NCBI GenBank assembly: GCA_963808775.1
Contig: CAWEGR010000004.1
Location: 372,001-436,000 of the forward strand
DNA: 64,000 nucleotides
DNA from: JACVRW01 sp963808775
GTDB lineage: Bacteria; Actinomycetota; Thermoleophilia; Solirubrobacterales; Thermoleophilaceae
Reading direction: 5' to 3'
The position numbers and the translations under genes are program-made. This document shows positions 47,705-57,706 of the stretch, piece after piece (within the stretch, counting starts at the first letter, position 1; each line of letters starts with the position of its first letter). The notes under the pieces are model-generated. The model was not told where the DNA came from and ran no database searches. It saw nothing but the letters and a program-made list of their open reading frames with translations.

Positions 47705-49470
47705 TCGGGGCGGTTGTCCTGCCTACCCGGACGGTGTCCGGGAAAGTCAGGACGCTGCTCCGGAAGCGCGCCCTCGAGGCGCAGCACGCGGCGCAGGATC
47801 GCGAGCGAGGACGCGTAGGTCGAATCCATGCCGTAGTAGCTGAGGCCGCGCGCCCCGAGCGTGCGCGCCTGGGTGTACGGCGTGTCTGAGGCGTAATGGA
47901 TGATCCCGAAGTCGACCGGCAGCTTCGAGAAGTTGACCGCCTCGCCGACTGGGTGGCGGTCGGCGTCCGCGATCTCGTAGAGGGCGTTGCAGTAGGGCCC
48001 CGCCTCCATCTCGACCACCGTGAACGCCTCGCGGTAGTAGAAGTCGAGGTAGGCGCGGTTCTGCAGGAAGGTGCTCTTCACCGTGACGGCGCGCTGGTTG
48101 TCGAGGCCGGTGCCGAAGCGCAGGTCGCCCATCAGGTCCTCGACCCCGAACGCGTTGTCGAGCCAGTAGGTCGAGCCCGAATGCTCGTCGTGCACGACGC
48201 TCGAGAGCATCACGTCGCCCACGTCCGCGTTGAGCGTGGCCGCCTTGCCGAGCACGTACACGCCGCGCAGCGCCGAGCTCGAGACCGCCACCTCGCGCAG
48301 GATGTTGTAGGCCGCCAGGCCGAGCGGGTAGTCGATGTTGACGATCACGGCGCCGCTCGCCGCCAGGGCGCTCGCGTCGACCTCGCCGAGCCGGGGGTCG
48401 AGGCGGTCGGGGTGCAGCTTCGCCAGCGGGATGATCTGCGCCGGGACCCGCAGGGCCGTGCGGCTCGGCAGGTGCGCGATGCCCGACTCCGCCTCGGAGG
48501 CACGGCGCGCCCCGCGGCCCTCCTCTCCATGCATGTCGAAGTAGAGCCGCGCGGTGAAGTAGAGGAAGTTCTCCCAGGAGCCCTCGGCGCGACCCTCCCG
48601 GAAGGCCGCGAGCTCCTCGCGCAGGATGTCGTCCTCCGGCAGCGAGTCGATGAACTCGACGAGCCTGTCCTCGCGCTCGCGCGCCGTCCCGCTCACGATG
48701 TTCACGAGCGAGTGGGTGTTGGACGAGACGAAGTAGAGCGGCGCCTCGCCGAGGCCGCGGTCGTAGAGCTCGGCGTCCACGGGCAGCCACCAGCGCCGCG
48801 TCATCCGCGCATAGCCGACCTGGGTGCCGCCGAGCATCCGCACCCGCAGCGCCATGCGTCGCTCGGCGATCAGCCCGAGCCGCTCGTAGAAGCGCTCGCC
48901 CCAGGCGTCGCGCAGCCGGCCCCAGTCCTCGACCGAGCCCCCGAGCGCATCGGCGCACTCCTCGGGGGTGGGCTCGCGGTCCGGCGGCCAGCCCGCGGCG
49001 CGCTGGCGCACCCGGATCTTGTTCCACTCGATCTGGAAGGCCACGAGCGTCGGGACCAGGTCGTCCACGTCCGACGCGCTCCCCAGGAGCACCGCGTGAA
49101 CCCCGCCGCCGGAGTCGTGCCAGCGGCGCCGCCGCGCCGGGGCGTCCGCCTCCTCCCACGCGTCGATCACGATGCCGTTGCTCGCGAAGACCTCGGCCTC
49201 CTGGCCCATGATCACGAGCTCGGCGCCCGCGATCTTGTCCGGCAGGCGCCGGATCGCGTAGATCAGCGCGCCGAGGTCGGGCTCGTCGGAGTCCGCGAGC
49301 GGGTGCAGGCTCGACCCCATCGCGCGGTGCGAGGACTCGAGCACGCGCAGCGCCGTCTCGCCGCTCGAGCGCAACAGGGTGTTGTACGTGCGCTGGTAGA
49401 GCTCGACCTCGTCCGAGAGCCGTCCGGGCTCCTCTGAGGGGCTGGCGAGCGCGAGTCGTGAGACGGTCAA
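47620..49470 (-). CDS. Uncharacterised protein with nucleoside-phosphorylase-like C-terminal half
   Basis: 616 residues as read, soluble. The N-terminal 310 residues (LYQRTYNTLLRSSGETALRV, LYFVSSNTHSLVNIVSG) match nothing I know. The C-terminal half carries, in the right order, three segments resembling the NP-I nucleoside phosphorylase fold: YVLGKAATLNADVGDVMLSS near 402-421, FTVVEMEAGPYCNALYEIA near 482, and GIIHYASDTPY near 520, where NP-I enzymes have the GDV turn, the ME ribose-binding pair and the catalytic Asp. It follows the second permease of the nucleoside ABC transporter by six bases. The last 40 residues overlap a terminator and the opposite gene; a one-base loss near 47765 would let it stop at 47747. 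Confidence 0.8.
   Translation of the reverse strand: MTVSRLALASPSEEPGRLSDEVELYQRTYNTLLRSSGETALRVLESSHRAMGSSLHPLADSDEPDLGALIYAIRRLPDKIAGAELVIMGQEAEVFASNGIVIDAWEEADAPARRRRWHDSGGGVHAVLLGSASDVDDLVPTLVAFQIEWNKIRVRQRAAGWPPDREPTPEECADALGGSVEDWGRLRDAWGERFYERLGLIAERRMALRVRMLGGTQVGYARMTRRWWLPVDAELYDRGLGEAPLYFVSSNTHSLVNIVSGTAREREDRLVEFIDSLPEDDILREELAAFREGRAEGSWENFLYFTARLYFDMHGEEGRGARRASEAESGIAHLPSRTALRVPAQIIPLAKLHPDRLDPRLGEVDASALAASGAVIVNIDYPLGLAAYNILREVAVSSSALRGVYVLGKAATLNADVGDVMLSSVVHDEHSGSTYWLDNAFGVEDLMGDLRFGTGLDNQRAVTVKSTFLQNRAYLDFYYREAFTVVEMEAGPYCNALYEIADADRHPVGEAVNFSKLPVDFGIIHYASDTPYTQARTLGARGLSYYGMDSTYASSLAILRRVLRLEGALPEQRPDFPGHRPGRQDNRPDQAPIGCQAVLSSTTDSSRPRASRTPSS
47716..47753. terminator. Bidirectional terminator hairpin
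   Basis: CCCGGAC (47726-47732) pairs with GTCCGGG (47736-47742); outer arms GTCCTG (47716-47721) and CAGGAC (47748-47753) extend it past an internal loop. It begins 11 bases after the ALDH-like gene. It lies inside the last codons of the convergent gene as now read, hinting that the convergent gene really stops at 47747. Confidence 0.65.
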
Positions 49471-49476
49471 GCGGAG

Positions 49477-50676
49477 CTACTCCTTCACGTACGGGATGCC
49501 GATCGAGGCGGGCGGGCGCGAACGTCCGATCACGCCGGCCACCACGATCAGCGTAAGCACGTACGGGAGCGCCTGGAACAGAACGGCCGTCGACTCCGAG
49601 AACTCGGGCAGCCGCTGGGCGAGCGCGCTCGAGAAGCCGAACAGCAGCGCGGCTATCAGCGCCCCGACCGGGCGCCACGCGCCGAAGATCACCGCGGCAA
49701 GAGCGATGAAGCCGCGGCCGGCGGTCATCATCTCGTTGAACGATCCGAGCAGCGCGATCGAGAGGTAGACGCCGCCGAGCGCCGCGAACATGCCGGAGGC
49801 GACCACGGCGAAGTAGCGCGTCCGCAGCACGGGGATTCCGACGGTGTCGGAGGCGCGCGGCTTCTCGCCCACGGAGCGCAGGCGCAGCCCGCTCGGAGTC
49901 CGGAACAGGTAGAGCGTGACCAGCGGGACGAGCAACAGCGCGACCCAGGTCAGCAGGCTCGCACTGCCGATCGCCTCGCCGAAGAATCCGACGTCCTCGA
50001 TCAGCGGCAGCGTCAGCTCCGGCACGCGCGGCACGTCGCCCGGAGTGCCCTCGGACCCGTAGTGGGCGATGAACACGTAGCCCGTGATGCCGAACGCCAA
50101 CAGGTTCACGGCGGTGCCGCTCACCACCTGGTCCGCTCGGAACGAGATCGAGAAGATCGCGTGCAGCAGGGCGAGCAGGCCGCCGGCGGCCATGCCGACG
50201 AAGCAGCCGAGCAGCCACGAGCCCGTCAGGTCGGAGCCGAAGATGCCGAAGAAGGCGCCCATCAGCATCATGCCCTCGAGCCCGATGTTGATGACCCCGC
50301 TGCGCTCGCAGATCAGGCCGCCGAGCGCGGCGAACACGAGCGGCGTGGCGAAGCGCAGCATCGCCGCGGCGAGGGCCGACCAGACGAAGACGGCGTCGAG
50401 GCTCGACTCGCCCGACTCCGTGGCGGCCACCGCGCCCGCGCCCGCCAGCACGCCGAGCACGATCGCGATCCAGCCGAGCCGCTTCTCGCCGTCGCGCGTC
50501 GCGTAGATGCCGACCCCCACCGCCGCGAGCGCCAGCACGATCGACACGAACGGCGTGCGCAACGTCAGCGGCGGCAGCGTGATGAACGCAGCCAGCAGGG
50601 CGAGCACGATGCCGGTCCAGCCCACGTGCCTGGCGCTCACGCGCCGGCGCGCGGGAGCCTCGGCGAGCGCGCTCAC
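49477..50676 (-). CDS. Nucleoside ABC transporter permease 2
   Basis: 399 residues, about ten hydrophobic helices. ATPLVFAALGGLICERSGVINIGLEGMMLMGAF (read as ICERSGVINIGLEG) is the signature of BMP-type nucleoside permeases (NupC/YufQ-like); LRSVGEKPRASDTVGI carries the loop that contacts the ATPase. GTG 50676 overlaps the stop of the first permease. Works with permease 1, the twin ATPase and the BMP lipoprotein. Confidence 0.92.
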   Translation of the reverse strand: MSALAEAPARRRVSARHVGWTGIVLALLAAFITLPPLTLRTPFVSIVLALAAVGVGIYATRDGEKRLGWIAIVLGVLAGAGAVAATESGESSLDAVFVWSALAAAMLRFATPLVFAALGGLICERSGVINIGLEGMMLMGAFFGIFGSDLTGSWLLGCFVGMAAGGLLALLHAIFSISFRADQVVSGTAVNLLAFGITGYVFIAHYGSEGTPGDVPRVPELTLPLIEDVGFFGEAIGSASLLTWVALLLVPLVTLYLFRTPSGLRLRSVGEKPRASDTVGIPVLRTRYFAVVASGMFAALGGVYLSIALLGSFNEMMTAGRGFIALAAVIFGAWRPVGALIAALLFGFSSALAQRLPEFSESTAVLFQALPYVLTLIVVAGVIGRSRPPASIGIPYVKE

Positions 50677-51953
50677 GGGCCCTCCTCCGCAGCCGCCGCC
50701 GACGGCGGCGGCGAGCCCCGGCTGCGTCTGAACGCGCCGCGCCCGCGTCTGAGCATCCGCAGCACCAGCACGTCCGCGCTCACGATCAGCACCACGAGGC
50801 CCTGGATGATGTAGGTGAGGTTGGCGGCCAGCTCCGGCTCGAACACGGACGCGTCGAGGTTTCGCTGCGAGGTCCCCGAGATCAGGGCGCCGAACAGGAG
50901 CGCCGACGCCGCGACGCCGACGGCGGTGTTGCGCCCGAGCAGCGCGACGGCGATGCCGAAGAACCCGATCTGGGTGATCTGGATGTCGTTCGTCGCGACC
51001 CGGAACTGCCAGCCGAGCACGTCGAGCGAGCCGGCCAGGCCGGCGAAGGCGCCGCAGACCGCCATCACGAGCACGTAGTTCTTGCCGACGCTCATGCCGC
51101 TGTAGCGCGCCGCCTCGGGGTTGAGGCCGACCGCTCGGACCTCGTAGCCGATCGTGGAGCGGTTCAGGATCACCCAGTAGACGACGAGCGCCCCGATCGC
51201 GATGAACAGGCCGATATGGAGGCCCTGCAGGATCGGGTCGCCCCAGAACACCGGCAGGTGGGCGCCCTCGACGACGTCGTTCGACACCGGCAGGGTCGCC
51301 TCGCGGTCGTTCTGCAGCGGTCCGCCGAGGCCGAACAGATACAGCCCGATGTAGAGCGCCGTGTAGTTGAGCATGATCGTCGAGATCACCTCGTTGGCGC
51401 CCGTCGTGGCCTTGAGGAAGCCGGCGATCCCCGCCCAGAACGCGCCCGCCAGGACGGCGGCGAGCATCGAGATCAGGACGTGCGGCAGGGCCGGCATGCC
51501 GGCGAACGAGGAGCCCACCCACACGGCCGCGATCGAGCCCATGATGTACTGGCCGTTGCCGCCGATGTTGAACAGCCCGGCGCGGAACGCGAACGCGACC
51601 GCGAGGCCGGTGAGGATCAGCGGCGTCGTGATGATCAGCGTCTGCTGCAGGTTGAGCGCGGCGATGACGCGGTCCTCGCCCGTCGTCCACGGGAACAGCC
51701 ACTGGAGGCCCGTGCCGCGCCAGATCGCCTCGTAGACCGCCAACGGGTCCTTGCCCGCCAGCAGCACGACCAGGCCGCCGATGATGAAGGCGAGCAGGAC
51801 CGTGATCAGCGGCACGACCACGCCGCCGCCGCGAACGTAGGCGGCGAGCCGGGCAGCCGGCGTCTGCGACGTGGCGATGATCGTCTCGTCGCCGCCCGTG
51901 AGGCCGAGACCCTCATCGGGGTCCGGCTGGCGGGGGTCGCGCTCCTCGTTCAC
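50673..51953 (-). CDS. Nucleoside ABC transporter permease 1
   Basis: 426 residues. A 40-residue soluble N-terminus precedes helices such as VVVPLITVLLAFIIGGLVVL and LIITTPLILTGLAVAFAFR; FRAGLFNIGGNGQYIMG and EVRAVGLNPEAARYSGMSV are typical of the YufP/NupB-like partner. The C-terminal 25 residues are basic then Pro/Ala-rich. GTG 51953 overlaps the ATPase TGA. Confidence 0.92.
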   Translation of the reverse strand: MNEERDPRQPDPDEGLGLTGGDETIIATSQTPAARLAAYVRGGGVVVPLITVLLAFIIGGLVVLLAGKDPLAVYEAIWRGTGLQWLFPWTTGEDRVIAALNLQQTLIITTPLILTGLAVAFAFRAGLFNIGGNGQYIMGSIAAVWVGSSFAGMPALPHVLISMLAAVLAGAFWAGIAGFLKATTGANEVISTIMLNYTALYIGLYLFGLGGPLQNDREATLPVSNDVVEGAHLPVFWGDPILQGLHIGLFIAIGALVVYWVILNRSTIGYEVRAVGLNPEAARYSGMSVGKNYVLVMAVCGAFAGLAGSLDVLGWQFRVATNDIQITQIGFFGIAVALLGRNTAVGVAASALLFGALISGTSQRNLDASVFEPELAANLTYIIQGLVVLIVSADVLVLRMLRRGRGAFRRSRGSPPPSAAAAEEGP

Positions 51954-53482
51954 GTAGCGGCCCGGCCCGGGCCGCCGCCGGTCATGGCGATGCCGAGCTC
52001 CTCCTCCGAGGTGGACGGCGGGAACTCGCCGACGATGCGGCCCTCGTAGATCACGAGGATGCGGTCGGCGAGCGAGCGCACCTCCTCGAACTCGAGGGAG
52101 ACGAGCAGGATGCCGCGACCCTCCGCGCGCTGCTCGACGAGGCGGCGATGGACGAACTCGATCGCGCCCACGTCAAGCCCGCGCGTGGGCTGGTGGGCGA
52201 TCAGGAGCCGCGGGTTCGACGCGATCTCGCGCGCGATGCAGACCTTCTGCTGGTTCCCGCCCGAGAGCGCCGAGGCCGGGAGGTCGGCGTCGCGTCCGCG
52301 CACGTCGTACTCCGCGAGCAGCTCATTGGCGCGTGCCTTCATCTGCTTGACATGGAGGAAGCCGTTCTTCGAGTACGGCTCGTGGCGGTACTCGCGCAGC
52401 GCCAGGTTCTCCGCGAGCGAGAAGGGCAGCACGAGGCCGCGCAGCTGACGGTCCTCGGCAATGTGCGCCACGCCCGCCTCGGTGGCGCCGCGCACCCCGC
52501 TGCCGGTCACGTCCTCGCCGGCCACGACGATGTGCCCCGCGTCAGAGCGCCGCAGGCCGGCGACGGCCTCGACCAGCTCGTGCTGACCGTTTCCGTCGAC
52601 GCCCGCAAGCGCGACGATCTCGCCCGCGCGCACCTCCATCGAGAGCCCGTTCACCGCGGGCAGATCGCGGTCGTCCCGGACGTGCAGGTCCTGGACGGAC
52701 AGGACGGGATCCGCCGGCTTCGACTCGGGCTTGTCGATCTCGAGCAGGACATCGCGGCCGACCATCAGCCGCGCGAGGCTCGCCTCCGTGGCCCCCTCGG
52801 TGGGGACGGTGTCGATCTTCCGCCCGCGCCGCAGCACCGTGACGCGGTCGGCGATCTCGAGCACCTCGTTCAGCTTGTGGCTGATGAAGACGATCGCCAC
52901 CCCGTCGGCCTGGAGCGCCTTCAGGACCTCGAACAGGTCGGCGGTCTCCTGAGCCGTGAGCACGGCGGTCGGCTCGTCGAGGACGAGGATGCGCGCGCCC
53001 CGGTAGAGCGTCTTCAGGATCTCCACGCGCTGCTGCGCGCCGACCGTCACGTCCTCGATGACGGCATCGGGGTCGACGGCGAGGCCGTAGCGCTCCGAGA
53101 ACACCCTGACCCGCGTGCGGGCCTCGCGCACGTCGAGCAGCCCACCTGCGTGGCGCGGTTCTGCGCCGAGCACGATGTTCTCGGCCACCGTCATGACCGG
53201 CACGAGCATGAAGTGCTGGTGCACCATGCCGATGCCGAGGTTGATCGCGCGCGCCGGCGAGTCGATCTGCACCGGCTCGCCGTCCACGCGAATCTCGCCT
53301 TCGGTCGGGCTGTAGAGCCCGTAGAGGATCGACATCAGGGTCGACTTGCCGGCCCCGTTCTCCCCAAGCAGGGCGTGCACCTCACCGCGGCGGAGGTCGA
53401 AGTCGACCCGGTCGTTCGCCACGACCGGGCCGAATCTCTTCGATATCCCGCGCAGCTCGAGTGCGGGTGCTTCCTCACTCAA
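51950..53482 (-). CDS. Nucleoside ABC transporter, twin ATPase
   Basis: 510 residues with two ABC domains, as in YufO/NupA and sugar MglA-type ATPases. The first has Walker A LLGENGAGKSTLMSIL and Walker B ILVLDEPTAVLT; the second has a degenerate Walker A (ALAGVDGNGQHELVEA), signature LSGGNQQKV and LIAHQPTRGLDVG. The D-x-Q change in the second Walker B (AHQPT) is usual for this group. Drives import by hydrolysing ATP on the cytoplasmic side. Confidence 0.94.
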   Translation of the reverse strand: MSEEAPALELRGISKRFGPVVANDRVDFDLRRGEVHALLGENGAGKSTLMSILYGLYSPTEGEIRVDGEPVQIDSPARAINLGIGMVHQHFMLVPVMTVAENIVLGAEPRHAGGLLDVREARTRVRVFSERYGLAVDPDAVIEDVTVGAQQRVEILKTLYRGARILVLDEPTAVLTAQETADLFEVLKALQADGVAIVFISHKLNEVLEIADRVTVLRRGRKIDTVPTEGATEASLARLMVGRDVLLEIDKPESKPADPVLSVQDLHVRDDRDLPAVNGLSMEVRAGEIVALAGVDGNGQHELVEAVAGLRRSDAGHIVVAGEDVTGSGVRGATEAGVAHIAEDRQLRGLVLPFSLAENLALREYRHEPYSKNGFLHVKQMKARANELLAEYDVRGRDADLPASALSGGNQQKVCIAREIASNPRLLIAHQPTRGLDVGAIEFVHRRLVEQRAEGRGILLVSLEFEEVRSLADRILVIYEGRIVGEFPPSTSEEELGIAMTGGGPGRAAT

Positions 53483-53498
53483 ATCGCGCGGAACCTAT

Positions 53499-54548
53499 CT
53501 ACTTGACGGTGTCGGGGATGTCCGTGATCTCCCCGTCCACGATCTGCTGCTGGATCTCCTTGATCTGGTCGGCGTACTTCGTGCCGGCCGGGCCGATCTC
53601 GCCGATCCCGACGCCGCCGTTCTCGACGGTTGCGATCACGTCGGTGCCGCCCTTGAACTCGCCGTCCTGGGCGCTCTTGATCGCGTTGAAGACCGCCACG
53701 TCGACCTTCTTCAGGGCGCTCGTCAGGATGTGCTCGCCGAGGTAGCCCTGGTCGGCGTCGACGCCGATCCCCTGGACGCCCTCCTCCTTCGCGGCGTCAA
53801 GCGCGCCGAGGCCGCAGCCTCCCGCCACCTGGAACACCACGCCGGAGCCCTTCGAGATCTGGTCGAGCGCGATCTCCTTGCACTTCGCCTGGTCGACGAA
53901 GTCCTGCGAGTAGCCGTTCAGCGTCTTGATCGACGGGTTCGCGGCCTTGGCGCCGGCCTGGAAGCCCGCGATGTAGTGGTCCACCGGCGGGATCTTCTGT
54001 CCGCCGACGGTCGAGACCGTGTCGACCTTGTTGTCCTTCGCGTACAGGCCCGCGAGGTAGCCGGCGAGGTAGCCCGCCTCCTGCTCCGCGAAGAGCAGGC
54101 CCTGGACGTTCTTCGGCTTGTCCTTGAGGGCGGACGCCGGGAAATCGACGATCGCGAAGTTCGCGGTCGGCACCTGCTTCGCGACCGTGTTCACCGCGTC
54201 GGCCATCAGGAACCCGACCGGGATGATGATGTCGAACTGCTGCTGGGCGAGCGTGGTCAGGTTCGGCACGTAGTCGCCGTTCGACTCCGAGACGATCACG
54301 CGCTCCTCGACGCCGAGTTCCTTCGCGGCGCGCTGGATGCCCTCGTTGGCGAGCGCGTTGAACGAGCGGTCGTTGAGGCCGCCGATGTCGGTTACGACGC
54401 CGGCCTTGATCGCGGGCGCCTCCTCCGCGGCCGTGTCGCTGCCGCTGCCCGAGTCGCCGCTGTCGTCGTCGTCATCGCCGCAGGCGGCGATGCCGAGCAT
54501 CAGCGCGGCCACGAGCGCGAGCAGGATCAGCCGTAGCTTCCTATCCAC
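53499..54548 (-). CDS. BMP-family nucleoside-binding lipoprotein
   Basis: Substrate-binding protein of the transporter, 349 residues. Signal with lipobox GIAAC, lipidated Cys at residue 23, then an Asp/Ser/Gly linker. The PBP1/Bmp fold shows VVTDIGGLNDRSFNALANEG, FDIIIPVGFLMADAV, LFAEQEAGYLAGYLAG, VGGQKIPPVDHYIAGFQAGA and GVDADQGYLG, close to PnrA/BmpA purine nucleoside binders. GTG 54548 has an AGGAGGG ribosome site. First gene of the BMP-ATPase-permease-permease-NP-like operon. Confidence 0.94.
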   Translation of the reverse strand: MDRKLRLILLALVAALMLGIAACGDDDDDSGDSGSGSDTAAEEAPAIKAGVVTDIGGLNDRSFNALANEGIQRAAKELGVEERVIVSESNGDYVPNLTTLAQQQFDIIIPVGFLMADAVNTVAKQVPTANFAIVDFPASALKDKPKNVQGLLFAEQEAGYLAGYLAGLYAKDNKVDTVSTVGGQKIPPVDHYIAGFQAGAKAANPSIKTLNGYSQDFVDQAKCKEIALDQISKGSGVVFQVAGGCGLGALDAAKEEGVQGIGVDADQGYLGEHILTSALKKVDVAVFNAIKSAQDGEFKGGTDVIATVENGGVGIGEIGPAGTKYADQIKEIQQQIVDGEITDIPDTVK

Positions 54549-54603
54549 TCTTGTTTCCCTCCTGAGAAGTGTGGGGCCGGGGACGGCCCTGAAAGACGCG
54601 AGC

Positions 54604-55578
54604 CTACACCGATCCATCGAGCCGTTTCGTTAGGTCTGTCTTGAGTTGTTCTTCGCAAAATGCGGCTTCTATGGCGGTACTCGTCACGGCGCGCAGCTCG
54701 TCCTCGGAGAAGCCCATTCGCTCGGCGGCGTGCTCGTACTCGCCGCCGATCGTGGCTCCGAACCAGGGCGGGTCGTCGGAGCCGAGCGTCACGCGCACGC
54801 CGGCGTCCGCCAGGGCGCGCAGCGGGTGCTCCTCGTAGCTCGGGTAGAGGCCGAGCACCACGTTGCTCGTGGGGCAGACCTCGAGGACGACCCCGCGCTC
54901 GGCGAGCTCCTCGACGAGCGCCGGATCCTCGATCGCCCGCACCCCATGGCCGATACGGGTGACCGGCAGGGTCAGGCCGCGGCGCACGCTCTCCGGCCCG
55001 TCCCATTCGCCGGCATGCACCTGGCAGCCGAGACCGGCGTCGGCCGCGATCGCGAACGGCTCCGCGAAGTCGTCCGCCGGGAAGCCGGCCTCGTCTCCAG
55101 CGAGGCCGAAGCCGACCACGTACGGGTGCGGCCGCGCGGCCGCGAGGCGCGCGACCTCGATGGCTCACCGACCCCGAAGTTGCGCACGGCGGTGACGAGG
55201 ATCCGCGCTTCGATGCCGTGCTCCGCGCGAGCGTCGTCGATGCCGCGGGCGATGCCGCCGAAGTGCTCGTCGTCCGAGAGGCCCACGAGCGCGGCATGAC
55301 CGGGCGAGGCGATCAGCTCGACGTAGATCGGTCCCTGGCGCGCGCAGGCCGAGAGGTACTCGTAGGTGACGTCGCGGTAGTCCTGCTCGGTGCGGATCAC
55401 GCTCGCCGCAAGGTCGTATGCGCGCAGGAAGTCGAGGAAGTCCGTGTAGGCGAAGCGCTCCGGGCCGCGCGAACAGGCCGTCCGGCAACTCCAGCCGGTT
55501 GCGCTCCGCGAGTCGTCGCACCAGGTCGGGCGTGGCCGTCGCCTCGAGGTGCACATGGAGCTCCGCCTTCGGGATCAG
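54604..55578 (-). CDS. add: Adenosine deaminase, two frameshifts
   Basis: Converts (deoxy)adenosine to (deoxy)inosine. Motifs: PKAELHVHLEATATPDL (zinc His pair), QVHAGEWDGPESV (HAGE), EVCPTSNVVLGLYPSYEEHP and VTLGSDDPPWFG (SDDP). The frame breaks near 55468 (one CG short in TTCGCGCGG, repair gives LFARGPERFAYTDFL) and near 55162 (one G short, repair gives GVGEAIEVARLAAARPHPY); repaired length 325. The only start in place is CTG 55578, overlapping the deoA stop (CTGA) behind GGAGG; ATG may have been lost. It abuts the BMP operon. Confidence 0.88.
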
Positions 55579-56892
55579 CGCAGCACCTCCAGCACAACCG
55601 GCGGCGCGAGCGGAGCGTCGCCGAGCTCGTAGGCGGCGCGCAGAGCGTCGGCCGCGGCGCGCGCGGTGTCCTCGTCGCGCGCGTGCACGCGCGCGAGCGG
55701 CCGCCCGCCGGGCGCGACCTCCTCGCCCGGCTCCGCCAGCTCTGTGAGGCCGACCGCGTGGTCGACGGGATCGGTCTCGCGCGTGCGGCCCCCGCCGAGC
55801 GCGACCACCGCCACCCCGACCGCGCGCACGTCGACGCGGGCGACCGTGCCGGACTCGAGCGGCTCGGCCTCGACGACGACGGGCGCCTGCGCGAGGTGCC
55901 GGTCCGGCGCCTCGAGCAGATCGGCGCGGGCCGCCGAGCTCCGCGGTCATCGCCGCGAAGCGCTCGGCGGCGGCGCCGCTGTCGAGCGCGCGAGCGGCCG
56001 CGGCCTGCGCCTCGTCCTCGTCCGGGATCACGCCGCCCAGGCGCAGGAGCTCTCCGCTGAGCGCAACCGTGACCTCGTGGAGGCGCTCGTCGCGTGCCGC
56101 CCCCGTGAGATGGTCGATCGACTCCCGCACCTCGACGGCGTTGCCCGCCGTGCGGCCGAGCACGCGGTCCATGTCCGTCAGGAGCGCCGAGGTCGGCAGC
56201 CCGTTGCCGCGCGCCACCTCGACGATCGACAGCGCGAGCTCGGACGCCGCGGCGCGCGTCGGGAGGAACGCGCCCGACCCGACCTTCACGTCCATCACGA
56301 GCGCGTCGAGCCCCGCCGCGAGCTTCTTCGAGAGGATCGAGGCGACGATCAGCGGGATCGACTCGACGGTGCCCGTGGCATCGCGGATCGCGTACAGCCG
56401 CCTGTCCGCCGGAGCGAGCGCCGCCGTCTGGCCCACGATCGCGCAGCCGGCGTTCCGGACCGCGGCGCGGAAGCGCTCGGGGTCGGGCGAGGTGTCATAG
56501 CCCGGGATCGACTCGAGCTTGTCGAGCGTCCCGCCGGTGTGGCCGAGCCCGCGGCCCGAGATCATCGGCACCGCCCCGCCGCACGCCGCCACGATCGGCG
56601 CGAGCAGCAGGCTGACCTTGTCGCCCACGCCACCCGTCGAGTGCTTGTCGAGCGCCGGGCCGGGCAGGCCGGCGTCCGACCAGTCGAGCACGTCGCCCGA
56701 GCGGGTCATCCCGCCCGTCAGGGCCACCCGCTCGGCTGCGGTCATGCCGCGCAGGACGATCGCCATCGCGAGCGCGCCCACCTGCGCGTCGCTGACGGAC
56801 CCGTCCGTGATGCCGTCCACGAGAAAGGCGATCTCCTCGTCCGAGAGCTCGCCGCCGTCCCGCTTCGCGCGGATCAGCTCGGCGATCAGCAT
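55575..56892 (-). CDS. deoA: Thymidine/pyrimidine-nucleoside phosphorylase, one frameshift
   Basis: Splits thymidine or pyrimidine nucleosides into base and (deoxy)ribose 1-phosphate. The phosphate and substrate signature PALDKHSTGGVGDKVSLLLAP (read KHSTGGVGD), ISGRGLGHTGGTLDKLESIP, YAIRDATGTVESIPLIVASI and MDVKVGSGAFLP are intact. The frame breaks near 55926; restoring one CG (GGCCCGCGCGCCGAT) continues as ADLLEAPDRHLAQAPVVVEA to the C-terminal domain, 439 residues in all. Directly abuts punA and overlaps add. Confidence 0.9.
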
Positions 56893-57706
56893 CTACGCGC
56901 CGATCCGCTCGAGGAAGCGCACGAGCAGCGGAGCGAGGCTCTCGGCGGCCCGCGCGGCGTCGGCCAGCGTCTGGTCGTGGCTCAGCTCCACCTCGCCCAT
57001 CCCCTCGGCCAGGTTCGTGATCGCGGAGATCGCGGCCACGCGCAGGCCGCAGTGGCGGGCCACGATCGTCTCGTGCACCGTCGACATGCCGACGGCGTCC
57101 GCGCCGAGCGTGTCGAACGCGCGGATCTCGGCGGGCGTCTCGAAGCTCGGCCCGCTCACGGCGAGGTAGACGCCCTCGCCGAGCGCGATGCCGAGCTCGT
57201 CCGCGGCGGCGCGCAGCTCCTCCTCGCAGCGCGGGGTCGTAGGCGTCCCGCAGGCTCGGGAAGCGCGGGCCGAGCTCGTCCTCGTTCGGCCCGGCCAGCA
57301 CGTTGACGCCGCTCAGGTTGATGTGGTCCGAGATCAGCATCAGGCTGCCCGGGCCGTTCTCGGGGCGCAGCGATCCGGCCGCGTTCGTGAGCACGAGGAT
57401 CTCGGCGCCGGCCGCCTTCAGCGCCCGCGGCGGCACGCGGATCGCCTCGAGGTCCCCGCCCTCGTACACGTGCGCGCGTCCCTGCAGCAGCGCGACCTGG
57501 ACGCCGCCGATGCGGCCGAGCACCGCGCTGCCCCCATGCCCTGCCACGCCGGGCCGCGGGAAGCCCGGCAGCTCCTCGTAGCCGACCCTCACCGGATCCG
57601 TCACCGCGTCCGCCACCGCGCCGAGCCCTGAGCCGAGCACGACTCCCACCTTCGGAGGGTCGCCGCCGCGCTCGCGGAGGATCTCGGCCGCGGCCCGCCA
57701 GCTCAC
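56893..57706 (-). CDS. punA: Purine nucleoside phosphorylase, one frameshift
   Basis: Trimeric-type PNP that releases hypoxanthine/guanine and (deoxy)ribose 1-phosphate. VGVVLGSGLGAVADAV, LLQGRAHVYEGGDLEA, LVLTNAAGSLRPENGPGSLM, SDHINLSG, YLAVSGPSFETPAEIRAF and DAVGMSTVHETIVARHCG are diagnostic. The frame breaks near 57226; one CG added to GCGCTGCGAG gives DPALREEELRAAADELG and 271 residues. GTG 57706 overlaps the stop of the CYTH-deaminase gene. Confidence 0.9.

Noticed and set aside
55165..56892. Fusion of thymidine phosphorylase to adenosine deaminase
   Set aside because: The joined frame is produced by the CG loss near 55926; the correct deoA C-terminus ends with its own stop at 55575 before add begins.
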